A DNA stretch of 10,819 bases from contig DATJJB010000227.1 in the NCBI GenBank assembly GCA_035492655.1, positions 1-10,819 on the forward strand. Direction: 5' to 3'. This document shows, one piece after another, positions 1 to 5,884 of this stretch (position 1 is its first letter; every line of letters begins with the position of its first letter). Made by a program: the position numbers and the translations under genes. The notes under the pieces are model-generated. The model made no database searches, was not told where the DNA came from, and saw nothing but the letters and a program-made list of their open reading frames with translations. This DNA comes from Kutzneria sp035492655 (GTDB taxonomy: Bacteria; Actinomycetota; Actinomycetes; Mycobacteriales; Pseudonocardiaceae).

Positions 1-1
1 C

Positions 2-517
2 ATGCGCGGACTGGCTCCCGTTACCCGTTCGGGCGCGGCCCCCGGCGACGTGCTGGCCGTGTGCGGGCGGCTCGGTTGGGCGGCCGCCGGACTGGCCGTG
101 CTCGGCCGCGGTTTCCGATCGCCGGTGGCGATCGTCGGCGCACAGCAGGCGCCGGAGCCGCCGTACCACGCCGGGCCGCAGGCGGCCGAGGCCGGCGCGT
201 CGGCCATGCTGGACATCTCCGACGGCCTACTCAGTGACGTGGGCCACATCGCCGACGCCTCGGGGGTGGCGATCGACATCCGCACCGATCTGCTCCCCGT
301 GCACCAGCGGCTGATCGACGTCGGCTCGGCGCTCGGCGCCAACCCGCGGCACTGGGTGCTCACCGGCGGCGAGGACCACGCGCTGGCCGCGACCTTCCCC
401 GAGCCGGCCGACGTGCCCGACGGCTGGGCCACCATCGGCACCGTGCGCCGCGGCGCCGGCGTGACCGTGGACGGCCGGCCGTACGAGGGCACCTCGGGCT
501 GGGAACACTGGCGCTAG
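2..517 (+). CDS. thiL: Thiamine-monophosphate kinase, C-terminal part (5' end outside window)
   Basis: ThiL phosphorylates thiamine monophosphate to thiamine diphosphate with ATP, the last step of cofactor synthesis in the cytoplasm. The frame is open from the left edge, so the ATP-binding N-terminal half lies upstream and the Met at position 2 is probably internal. Visible family marks are the MLDISDGLLSD stretch that opens the C-terminal AIR-synthase-like domain, the LTGGEDHAL motif, and the C-terminal GWATIGTV, VTVDG and GWEHW elements in their usual order. The gene ends at TAG 515-517. The next gene starts 14 bases later, so the two are probably co-transcribed. The identification rests on these motifs and on the nearby presence of ung, rpmB and a DAK2 gene, a common actinobacterial neighbourhood. 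Confidence 0.93.
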   Translation: MRGLAPVTRSGAAPGDVLAVCGRLGWAAAGLAVLGRGFRSPVAIVGAQQAPEPPYHAGPQAAEAGASAMLDISDGLLSDVGHIADASGVAIDIRTDLLPVHQRLIDVGSALGANPRHWVLTGGEDHALAATFPEPADVPDGWATIGTVRRGAGVTVDGRPYEGTSGWEHWR

Positions 518-531
518 CAAAGGAAACGTTC

Positions 532-1053
532 GTGGCCATCTACGCATTGGGTGAGCTCGTGCCGACCGTGCACCCGGACGCCTTCGTGCATCCGGACGCC
601 ACCGTGATCGGCGCGGTGACCATCGGCGCCGACTCGTCCGTGTGGCCGCAGGCGGTGCTGCGCGGCGACTACGGGACGATCACCGTCGGCGAGCGCACCA
701 GCATCCAGGACGGCACGGTGCTGCACTGCACCCAGTTCCACGCCACGGTCATCGGCTCCGACTGCGTGCTCGGGCACAACGCCCACGTCGAGGGGGCGAC
801 CGTCGGCGACCGCTGCCTGATCGCCTCGGGTTCGGTGGTGCTCAACGGTTCCGTGATCGGTGACGGGGCCGTGGTCGGGGCCGGCGCGGTGGTGTCGTTC
901 AACGGTGTCGTGCCGCCGCGGGCGATGGCGCTCGGCGTGCCGGCCCGGGTCCGCGAGGGGCACGAGGCCCCCGAGGACATGACCAAGGGCATCGTCGAGC
1001 TTTATGTCGGCAACGCGCGGGCGTATCGCCACGGTCTTCGCCGCCTCGACTAG
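532..1053 (+). CDS. Gamma-carbonic-anhydrase-like left-handed beta-helix protein
   Basis: A 173-residue protein made almost entirely of hexapeptide repeats, the length and fold of the YrdA/PaaY/CaiE group of gamma-class carbonic anhydrase homologues, which form trimers with metal at subunit interfaces. Conserved positions include R44 and D46 (VLRGDYG), Q59-D60 (SIQDG), H65 (TVLHC) and H82 (LGHNAH). In the archaeal enzyme Cam the third zinc ligand follows five residues after the second. Here that place is E87 (GHNAHVEG), with H85 two residues earlier. I believe this GHxAHxEG form is usual among actinobacterial homologues, so it need not mean loss of metal, but carbonic anhydrase activity cannot be assumed. 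The GTG start at 532 is preceded by AAAGGA at about 520-525. The gene lies 14 bases after thiL and 32 bases before the next gene, probably in one transcript. Confidence 0.85.
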   Translation: MAIYALGELVPTVHPDAFVHPDATVIGAVTIGADSSVWPQAVLRGDYGTITVGERTSIQDGTVLHCTQFHATVIGSDCVLGHNAHVEGATVGDRCLIASGSVVLNGSVIGDGAVVGAGAVVSFNGVVPPRAMALGVPARVREGHEAPEDMTKGIVELYVGNARAYRHGLRRLD

Positions 1054-1085
1054 TACCCTTCCGGGGGACACTGGAAAGGGGCGTT

Positions 1086-2018
1086 GTGGCCACCGCCGAG
1101 GACGACGCGTTACCAGATGCGCTGGTGTTGCCGGCCCGCTTCGACGCGCCGCCGCCGATCACCCACTCCCGTGTGCCACTGTGGTTACGCATCGTCGGGC
1201 CGATCGTGCTCGCCCTCGTGTCGGCCTGGCTGCCGTTGTGGCTGGTGCTCGTCGGATCCGCGATCGCGCTCGGCGCCACCGGCCTGTCCCTGATCCGCGG
1301 TGACAGCGCCCGCGAACCCCGTCGCAACGAGCTGATCTCGCTGGTGGCGCACCGTGAGCCGCAGCGCCGGGTGTACGCCCAGATGCGGTGGTACAGCCCG
1401 GGTGGTCCGGCTCGGCCGGAGATCTCCGTCGCCGCCGACGAGGGCGGCCATGTCGACCAGTTGTTCGGTGTGCCCGACGGCATCGACCTCGGCGGGCTGC
1501 GGGTGGACGGCGAGCCCGCGCCGGCGACCCTGCTGGGCGATGTCGACCACGGCGGGCACTGCGTGCTCGTGCTCGACGGCAACGAGCAGGTGCTGCCGTT
1601 GTCGCTGGCGTACGAGCCCAAGGGCCGTAAGTTCTTACGCCCGCGACAGTTCGGCCACGTGTTCCAGGCCCCCGGGCCGACCGCGCCGCTGCTGGTGCCG
1701 CTTCGGTTGCGCGGCAAGGCCGCCACGGCGTCGAAGTGGCTGCAGGACGGTCCTGATTGGACGGACGTGCGGCTGCTGCCGGTGCGCGGGGACTGGACCA
1801 GGGTCGTGCTGGCCGATCCGGACGAGGGCACCCTGCTCGCGCACGCCCGGCTGCCGTGGTCGGCGCGCCGGCTCGCGACCCGGCCGCTGGCCGCGCTGGT
1901 CGCCGTGCCGCAGAAGTGGCGCATGGATCCCGAGGCGCCCGGTGACGTGGAAATACTTCTTTACGGCGCAGATTGGCCGGCCGTTGTGCTCACCCGAGTG
2001 AGTGGTCGACTTCGCTGA
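1086..2018 (+). CDS. Hypothetical membrane-anchored protein, 310 aa
   Basis: I do not recognise this protein. It has a short acidic and proline-containing N-terminus, a hydrophobic block at about residues 32-70 with a proline in the middle (LP at 49-50) that would make a membrane hairpin or one long helix, then a soluble region of about 240 residues. The soluble part has several tryptophans, repeated VRLLPVRGDW/LADPDEGTLL-type strands and many short beta-like segments, suggesting a cytoplasmic domain attached to the membrane. There is no signal peptide and no catalytic motif I can name. GTG at 1086 is chosen because GGAAAGGGG (1073-1081) lies just upstream. It follows the gamma-CA gene by 32 bases and probably ends the thiL operon, since a dyad spans its stop codon and 409 non-coding bases follow. 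Confidence 0.8.
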   Translation: MATAEDDALPDALVLPARFDAPPPITHSRVPLWLRIVGPIVLALVSAWLPLWLVLVGSAIALGATGLSLIRGDSAREPRRNELISLVAHREPQRRVYAQMRWYSPGGPARPEISVAADEGGHVDQLFGVPDGIDLGGLRVDGEPAPATLLGDVDHGGHCVLVLDGNEQVLPLSLAYEPKGRKFLRPRQFGHVFQAPGPTAPLLVPLRLRGKAATASKWLQDGPDWTDVRLLPVRGDWTRVVLADPDEGTLLAHARLPWSARRLATRPLAALVAVPQKWRMDPEAPGDVEILLYGADWPAVVLTRVSGRLR

Positions 2019-2047
2019 CACGCTGAGTGAATGTGAGACTCACTCGG
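1989..2047. repeat. Inverted repeats of CTCAC/GTGAG around the end of the membrane-protein gene
   Basis: CTCAC (1989-1993) and GTGAG (1998-2002) form a short dyad. GTGAG (2033-2037) and CTCAC (2039-2043) form a second dyad around one central A. The longer arm CCGAGTGAG (1994-2002) is exactly complementary to CTCACTCGG (2039-2047), a 9-bp inverted repeat spanning the TGA at 2016-2018. It could fold as a long-loop hairpin ending the upstream operon (no T-run follows) or form part of a protein-binding cluster with the related dyad at 2258-2272. Confidence 0.5.
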
Positions 2048-2257
2048 TCGGGCTATGGTGACGCCGATCGGGCGCGTTTTACCGTGGCTTGGGCCGCCAA
2101 TGACCGCCGGCTCGCTGATCGTCGGACCCGTTAAGACCAATCGGTGTGCCATCGCACGCTTCTAATTTACTCAGGTTTTACGCTCGATTTCTCCGCGCCT
2201 CCTTGCCTGGTCAGAGGCGGGGCGATCGTTACTGCAAAAGAGTGACGTCTGGCTACT

Positions 2258-2272
2258 GTGAGTGATACTCAC
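2258..2272. promoter_or_regulatory. Perfect dyad GTGAGT-N3-ACTCAC, candidate operator
   Basis: The 15-bp sequence GTGAGTGATACTCAC has perfect 6-bp arms around GAT. It repeats the half-site found at 1989-2043 and again singly as CTCAC at 2379-2383. A dyad of this size about 155 bases before the lyase start would suit binding of a dimeric repressor. No regulator for it is encoded intact nearby, and the only regulator seen, a padR gene downstream, is broken. Confidence 0.4.
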
Positions 2273-2301
2273 CTGGGATGTTTGCCCGATTGGACGCTGG
2301 T

Positions 2302-2360
2302 CGTCCCGATCTTCAGTCACTACCGTCGGTCGGGACGGTCAAGGTAATGTTCTCTTGACC
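2302..2360 (+). promoter_or_regulatory. Two consecutive hairpins upstream of the lyase gene
   Basis: CGTCCCGA (2302-2309) pairs exactly with TCGGGACG (2330-2337), 8-bp arms around a 20-base loop. GGTCAAG (2337-2343) pairs exactly with CTTGACC (2354-2360), 7-bp arms around a 10-base loop. The two share base 2337, so they could stack or compete at the junction. Neither is followed by a T-run, so neither looks like a simple terminator. They may be leader-RNA structures or protein-binding dyads. The transcription start is unknown, so it is not certain that they are transcribed. Confidence 0.4.
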
Positions 2361-2377
2361 TTCGCGGTTCGAATGCA

Positions 2378-2420
2378 TCTCACTGTGGGGCAATGAGACG
2401 TCTTCGCTCATTCAAAGGGG
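2378..2420 (+). promoter_or_regulatory. Alternative stem-loops next to the lyase ribosome-binding site
   Basis: TCTCA (2378-2382) can pair with TGAGA (2394-2398). Alternatively AATGAG (2392-2397) can pair with CTCATT (2407-2412), whose arm ends one base before the ribosome-binding site AAAGGGG (2414-2420). The two pairings use the same bases, so they exclude each other, as in translational switches. The arms are short, so chance pairing remains possible. Confidence 0.3.
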
Positions 2421-2427
2421 TTTACGC

Positions 2428-3300
2428 ATGACTTACGGCAGCGCTCTGCGCCGCGATGTGCGCAGCGACAGCATCACGCCGCTGATCGGCGTGTTCGACA
2501 TGTTCTCGGCATCGCTGTCCGCGCAGCATTACGGCGGCATGTTCGTCTCCGGATTCGGGTTCGCCGCGTCCTACTACGGGCTACCCGACATCGGCTTCAT
2601 CGCCTGGCCGGACATGGTCAACTTCGTGCAGCGGCTGCGGCTGGCCTTCCCGCAGCAGCACCTGCTGGTGGACATCGACGACGGCTACGTCGACCCCGAG
2701 GTCGCCTGCCACGTCGTGGAGAACCTGGAGCGCATCGGCGCCTCCGGCGTGATCCTGGAGGACCAGAAGCGGCCGCGCCGCTGCGGCCACGTCGACGGCA
2801 AGCAGATCCTCCCGCTCGAGGAGTACCTCGAGAAGCTCAACCTGGTGTTGGCCACCCGTAAGGACCTCGTCGTGGTGGCGCGGACCGACGCCACCGAGGA
2901 GTCCGAGATCCTGCGCCGGGCCGAGGCGCTGGCCCAGACCGACGCCGACGTGCTGCTGGTCGACGGCGTGCGCAGCGTCGACTGGATCCGCAAGGTGCGG
3001 GCCGTGATCGGCGACAAGCCGCTGCTGTTCAACCAGATCGCCGGCGGCAAGTCCCCGCGCCTGTCCTTGACCGAGCTCGAGGACCTCGGCGTCAACGTGG
3101 CGATCTACTCCACGCCTTGCCTGTTCGCCGCGCACACCGCCATCGACAACGCCCTGCTCGAGCTGCGGGCCAACGACGGCCGCCTGCCCGAGGTCTCCGA
3201 GGGCGACGTCGGCGTGGCCGCGTCCATCGACCTGTTGGAGCGCAACATCTCCCGGCACCACCCCAAGCTGGACCGTCGCGATGTCACGGTTGCGGGTTGA
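2428..3300 (+). CDS. Isocitrate lyase/PEP mutase-superfamily enzyme, lyase-type active site
   Basis: A 290-residue single-domain alpha/beta-barrel enzyme, the length of methylisocitrate lyase PrpB, dimethylmalate lyase and carboxy-PEP phosphonomutase. Visible active-site elements are SGFGFAAS (41-48), the Mg-binding acidic motif DIDDG (82-86), LEDQ (110-113), RRCGH (117-121) and ARTD (151-154). C119 in CGH is the catalytic residue of the C-C bond lyases, which argues against a PEP mutase or phosphonopyruvate hydrolase. GVFDMFSA replaces the more usual GAYDALSA, so the substrate may not be methylisocitrate. No methylcitrate-cycle genes and no phosphonate genes are present. ATG 2428 is preceded by AAAGGGG (2414-2420). 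The 3' end overlaps the transporter by 20 bases, indicating translational coupling and a shared pathway, perhaps uptake or export of the substrate or product. The exact reaction is not known. Confidence 0.85.
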   Translation: MTYGSALRRDVRSDSITPLIGVFDMFSASLSAQHYGGMFVSGFGFAASYYGLPDIGFIAWPDMVNFVQRLRLAFPQQHLLVDIDDGYVDPEVACHVVENLERIGASGVILEDQKRPRRCGHVDGKQILPLEEYLEKLNLVLATRKDLVVVARTDATEESEILRRAEALAQTDADVLLVDGVRSVDWIRKVRAVIGDKPLLFNQIAGGKSPRLSLTELEDLGVNVAIYSTPCLFAAHTAIDNALLELRANDGRLPEVSEGDVGVAASIDLLERNISRHHPKLDRRDVTVAG

Positions 3301-4258
3301 TCCCTACATCGTGGCCCTGCTGTTGACGGTGGCCGTCGCCTCGCTGCTCCCGGCGAGCGGGGCGGTGGCCACCGGCTTCGGCCAGGCAACCACGATCGCC
3401 ATCGGCCTGTTGTTCTTCCTCTACGGGGCAAGGCTTTCCACCCGCGAGGCCCTCGACGGCCTGCGACACTGGCGGCTGCACGGCCTGGTCTTCTTGGCCA
3501 CCTTCGCCCTGTTCCCCCTGCTGGGCCTGCTTTCCCGCCTGCTGGTGCCGTGGGCCCTCACCCCCGAGCTGTGGACCGGCTTGATGTTCCTCTGCTGCCT
3601 GCCGTCCACCGTCCAGTCCTCCATCGCCTTCACCTCCATCGCCCGCGGCAACGTCGCCGCGGCAATCTGTTCCGCCTCCTTCTCCAACCTCATCGGCATC
3701 GTCCTGACGCCCTTGCTCGTCACCTTGTTCCTGTTCACCGGCACCGGCGGCATCTCCCTTGGCGCCATCCGCGACATCACTGTGCAGCTCCTCGCCCCCT
3801 TTCTCGCCGGGCAGCTGCTCCGTCGTTGGATCGGGGGTTTCCTCACCCGCCACAAGAAGATCCTCGGCTACGTCGACCGGGGCTCCATCCTCCTGGTCGT
3901 CTACGCCGCCTTCTCCGAGGGCGTGGTCGCCGGCATCTGGGGCCGCCTCTCTTGGCTGTCCTTGGCGGTTCTGCTCGTCGTCAACATGGCGTTGTTGGCC
4001 GTGGTGATGGTGGTGACCACCGTCGCCGCCCGTCGGCTCCGCTTCGCCACCGAGGACGAGATCGCCATCGTCTTCTGCGGCTCCAAGAAGTCCCTGGCCA
4101 GCGGCCTGCCCATGGGCACGGTTCTCTTCCCCGCCGCCACCGTCGGCCTGGCCGTGCTGCCGCTGATGCTCTTCCACCAGCTCCAGCTCATGGTCTGTGC
4201 CTGGCTGGCCCGCCGCTACGGCTCCCGCAAGGAAGCCGTAGCGCTCGCCAGCACCTGA
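3281..4258 (+). CDS. SBF-like (SLC10A7/Rch1/YfeH-type) transporter, copy 1
   Basis: A 325-residue very hydrophobic protein with about ten membrane helices, matching the bile acid:sodium symporter-like family that includes E. coli YfeH, yeast Rch1 and human SLC10A7. Landmarks are GLLFFLYGARLS near residue 50, the CLPSTVQSSIAFTS crossover region near 106-119, SFSNLIGIVLTPLL near 133-146 and GSKKSLASGLPM near 270. The substrate is unknown; several members affect calcium homeostasis in eukaryotes, and bacterial members are poorly characterised. ATG 3281 lies inside the end of the lyase gene (20-base overlap), so translation is probably coupled. The protein is about two-thirds identical by eye to the product of 6750-7727, but the two genes choose different synonymous codons: Ser, Thr and Val end mostly in C here and in G in copy 2. 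Confidence 0.88.
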   Translation: MSRLRVDPYIVALLLTVAVASLLPASGAVATGFGQATTIAIGLLFFLYGARLSTREALDGLRHWRLHGLVFLATFALFPLLGLLSRLLVPWALTPELWTGLMFLCCLPSTVQSSIAFTSIARGNVAAAICSASFSNLIGIVLTPLLVTLFLFTGTGGISLGAIRDITVQLLAPFLAGQLLRRWIGGFLTRHKKILGYVDRGSILLVVYAAFSEGVVAGIWGRLSWLSLAVLLVVNMALLAVVMVVTTVAARRLRFATEDEIAIVFCGSKKSLASGLPMGTVLFPAATVGLAVLPLMLFHQLQLMVCAWLARRYGSRKEAVALAST

Positions 4259-4282
4259 CGTTCGGGTGGGCGGTTCGTGGCT

Positions 4283-4728
4283 TCAGGCATACGGCTCCCA
4301 GGTCAGGGTGCCGGCGTTGATGTCGCGGGACAGGGTGTGGACCCAGGCCAGTTCGGCGGCGGTGGTGGATTCGAGGTACTCGTGCTCAAGTAGATGCAGG
4401 CGAGGGACGCCGTGCTCGCGGGAGGCGGTGAGTACGGCCTCGGTCTCGGTCAGGCGCTGGTGCAACGCCGTGGCGCGCAGCTCCAGGTGTGTGCGCGCGT
4501 CCTGGGGGCTGAGCAGGTGGAGGAAGGAGACCACGGCGGGAACAGCGGGAACTCCTGGGCTGGGGCGGCGATGTTGTCGCGGAGGCCGGACCGGTTGCGG
4601 ATGTTGACGACGATGCCGATGCCGCGTTCCTGCATCAACTGCTGCATCCGGTAGGCGTGCATGGGCTCCTCGGTCAGGAGAGCCAGGACGGCGATCGCGA
4701 CGGGGGACAGCTGTCCACGGGTTGCCAG
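4283..4728 (-). pseudogene. Decayed PadR-family transcriptional regulator
   Basis: Reading the - strand from about 4728, codons give LATRGQLSPVAIAVLALL then MHAYRMQQLMQERG and VVNIRNRSGL, the N-terminal winged-helix region of a PadR regulator. No ATG, GTG or TTG start precedes it in frame. After RNRSGL the sequence jumps to PAQEFPLFP, a segment that in relatives lies about 55-60 residues further on, so the rest of the wing is deleted (junction near 4555-4585). A one-base loss near 4535-4540 then moves the reading to another frame, which continues VVSFLHLL and the four-helix C-terminal dimerisation domain (LHLLEHEYL, AAELAWVHTL, LTWEP) to a TGA at 4283-4285. Start loss, internal deletion and frameshift together make this a pseudogene. 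The missing-segment size is recalled from family members, not computed. Confidence 0.75.
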
Positions 4729-5122
4729 GCGGCCTGCTGTCGACTGTGCTGGAGGTCGTGCTCTCAGTCGGCGGTTACTTCTTGCTGCGGGCCTTGGATG
4801 TTGACGTCTTCTGGGCGCTGACGGTGCCGGCGATGGGGGTTGCGGTTGTCGCGGTTGTGGTGACGGTTCGACGGCGAAAGGTCGACCTGATCGGTCTGCT
4901 GGTGCTCTGCGAGCTGGCGGCGTATTTCGGCATCGCGGGTGTGTTCTGCCTTGTCACGCTGGTCTATCGGACGCCGCTCGCGCATACGAGCACGATGTCC
5001 ATCGCGACGTTCGGGGGATCCGAAACGGAAGCAGGCCTTCGAGCGCGCGTGGCGGCAGGTGCCGGAATACCGTCGGTGGCAGCGACTGCTCACGGCCGTG
5101 CTTGGCCTGATCATGGTCGTGA
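4722..5122 (+). pseudogene. Decayed VC0807-like membrane protein
   Basis: The first part, from about 4722, reads as membrane helices (VVLSVGGYFLLRAL, FWALTVPAMGVAVVAVVV) followed by RRRKVD and further hydrophobic segments, the pattern of the VC0807 family of small multi-helix membrane proteins. At a run of five G (5013-5017) the frame must shift by one base to continue as GDPKRKQAFERAWRQVPEY and RRWQRLLTAVLGL, the conserved C-terminal region of that family. The middle also seems shorter than usual, and the final helix is not found after about 5122. The 5' end meets the reversed padR remnant with no intergenic space, as if a deletion had removed a shared divergent promoter. Family assignment is from memory of its pattern. 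The single G could in principle be a sequencing error, but decay of the neighbour argues otherwise. Confidence 0.55.
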
Positions 5123-5193
5123 CCGGGTCCCCGGAAGATCATCGAGCGGCTGCTCGAACAGACGTGATGTCCGGGAGTGTCGGGGGTGGCGGA

Positions 5194-5199
5194 TACAGT
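5194..5199 (+). promoter_or_regulatory. Candidate -10 element for leaderless ung
   Basis: TACAGT fits the actinobacterial -10 form TAnnnT and ends 7 bases before the ATG at 5207, the distance expected when transcription starts at the start codon itself. No strong ribosome-binding site is placed for that ATG, which supports a leaderless transcript. No clear -35 element is visible. Confidence 0.35.
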
Positions 5200-5206
5200 G
5201 CGCGGC

Positions 5207-5884
5207 ATGTCTTCCCGTCCCTTGAACGAAGTTGTCGAAGCCGGCTGGGCGCAGGCGTTGGAGCCGGTCGCGGACCGGATCAGCGAGATGGGGGACTTCC
5301 TCCGCGCGGAGGTGGCGGCCGGTCGCACGTACCTGCCGGCGGGGGAGAACGTGCTGCGCGCGTTCAAGCAGCCGTTCGCGGACGTCCGGGTGCTGATCGT
5401 GGGCCAGGACCCGTACCCGACGCCGGGGCACGCGGTGGGACTGAGCTTCTCGGTGGCGCCGGAGGTGCGGCCGATTCCCCGGAGCCTGGCCAACATCTAC
5501 ACGGAGCTGGAAGCCGACCTTGGCCTGCCGAGGCCGTCGAACGGTGACCTGTCGCCCTGGGCGGAGCAGGGGGTGCTGCTGCTGAACAGGTCGCTGACGG
5601 TGGCGCCGGGCCGGCCGAACTCGCACAAGGGCAAGGGCTGGGAGCAGGTCACCGAGCAGGCGATCCGGGCGCTGCACGCGCGGCGGACGCCGCTGGTGGC
5701 GATTCTGTGGGGGAGCAACGCTCGCAGCCTGGCGCCGCTGCTGTCGGGGGTGCCCTGCATCGAGTCGGCGCACCCGAGCCCGATGTCGGCCGACCGGGGC
5801 TTCTTCGGCTCCAAGCCGTTCAGCCGGGCCAACGACCTGCTGACCCGGCAGGGGGCGCAGCCCATCGACTGGAAGTTGCCGTGA
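5207..5884 (+). CDS. ung: Uracil-DNA glycosylase, family 1
   Basis: Removes uracil from DNA, starting base-excision repair of deaminated cytosine or misincorporated dUMP. The 225-residue length is normal. The water-activating motif is GQDPYP (66-71, catalytic D68), with Pro in place of the usual His after Tyr as in other actinobacterial enzymes such as the mycobacterial Ung. The uracil-binding region LLLNRSLTV (124-132) and the minor-groove loop HPSPMSA (189-195) are intact, and the C-terminus PIDWKLP is typical. ATG 5207 is chosen because it aligns with the usual N-terminus (S-x-RPLNEVVE-x-GW). In-frame GTG codons at 5177 and 5198 would add 10 or 3 residues. The downstream gene starts within the stop codon (GTGA), so ung leads a two-gene operon. 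In many actinobacteria thiL lies next to ung; here accessory DNA intervenes. Confidence 0.97.
   Translation: MSSRPLNEVVEAGWAQALEPVADRISEMGDFLRAEVAAGRTYLPAGENVLRAFKQPFADVRVLIVGQDPYPTPGHAVGLSFSVAPEVRPIPRSLANIYTELEADLGLPRPSNGDLSPWAEQGVLLLNRSLTVAPGRPNSHKGKGWEQVTEQAIRALHARRTPLVAILWGSNARSLAPLLSGVPCIESAHPSPMSADRGFFGSKPFSRANDLLTRQGAQPIDWKLP

Larger units (their letters stand above)
2019..2427. other. Long non-coding region upstream of the lyase-transporter operon
   Basis: No convincing gene is seen in these 409 bases on either strand. The centre (about 2130-2200) is more AT-rich than the surroundings, as expected for a promoter region, but I cannot pick a -35/-10 pair with confidence. The best -35-like hexamer is TTGACC at 2355-2360, without a clear -10 partner at the right distance. 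The stretch holds repeated CTCAC/GTGAG dyads and several hairpins, listed separately. Its length and structure suggest that the downstream operon is regulated. Confidence 0.6.

Noticed and set aside
1961..2152. A 63-residue open frame on the - strand at the end of the membrane-protein gene
   Set aside because: It overlaps the end of a better-supported gene, has no recognisable family pattern, and lies in the dyad-rich non-coding region.
2019..2427. Possible RNA gene, CRISPR or known riboswitch in the long intergenic region
   Set aside because: No tRNA-like arms, no repeated spacers and no known riboswitch core could be recognised. Only dyads and hairpins are supported.
2428..3300. Phosphonate biosynthesis enzyme (PEP mutase)
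   Set aside because: The catalytic Cys-Gly-His of C-C lyases is present and no phosphonopyruvate decarboxylase or other phosphonate genes are adjacent.
3284..4177. Long open frame of 297 codons antisense to transporter copy 1
   Set aside because: Its product is a Gly/Glu/Gln/Asp/His-rich string typical of the antisense of a hydrophobic, GC-rich gene. The + strand gene has clear family motifs.
5123..5167. Reading KIIERLLEQT ending at TGA 5165-5167 as the C-terminus of the VC0807-like remnant
   Set aside because: It needs a further frame change and does not resemble the end of that family; chance is more likely.
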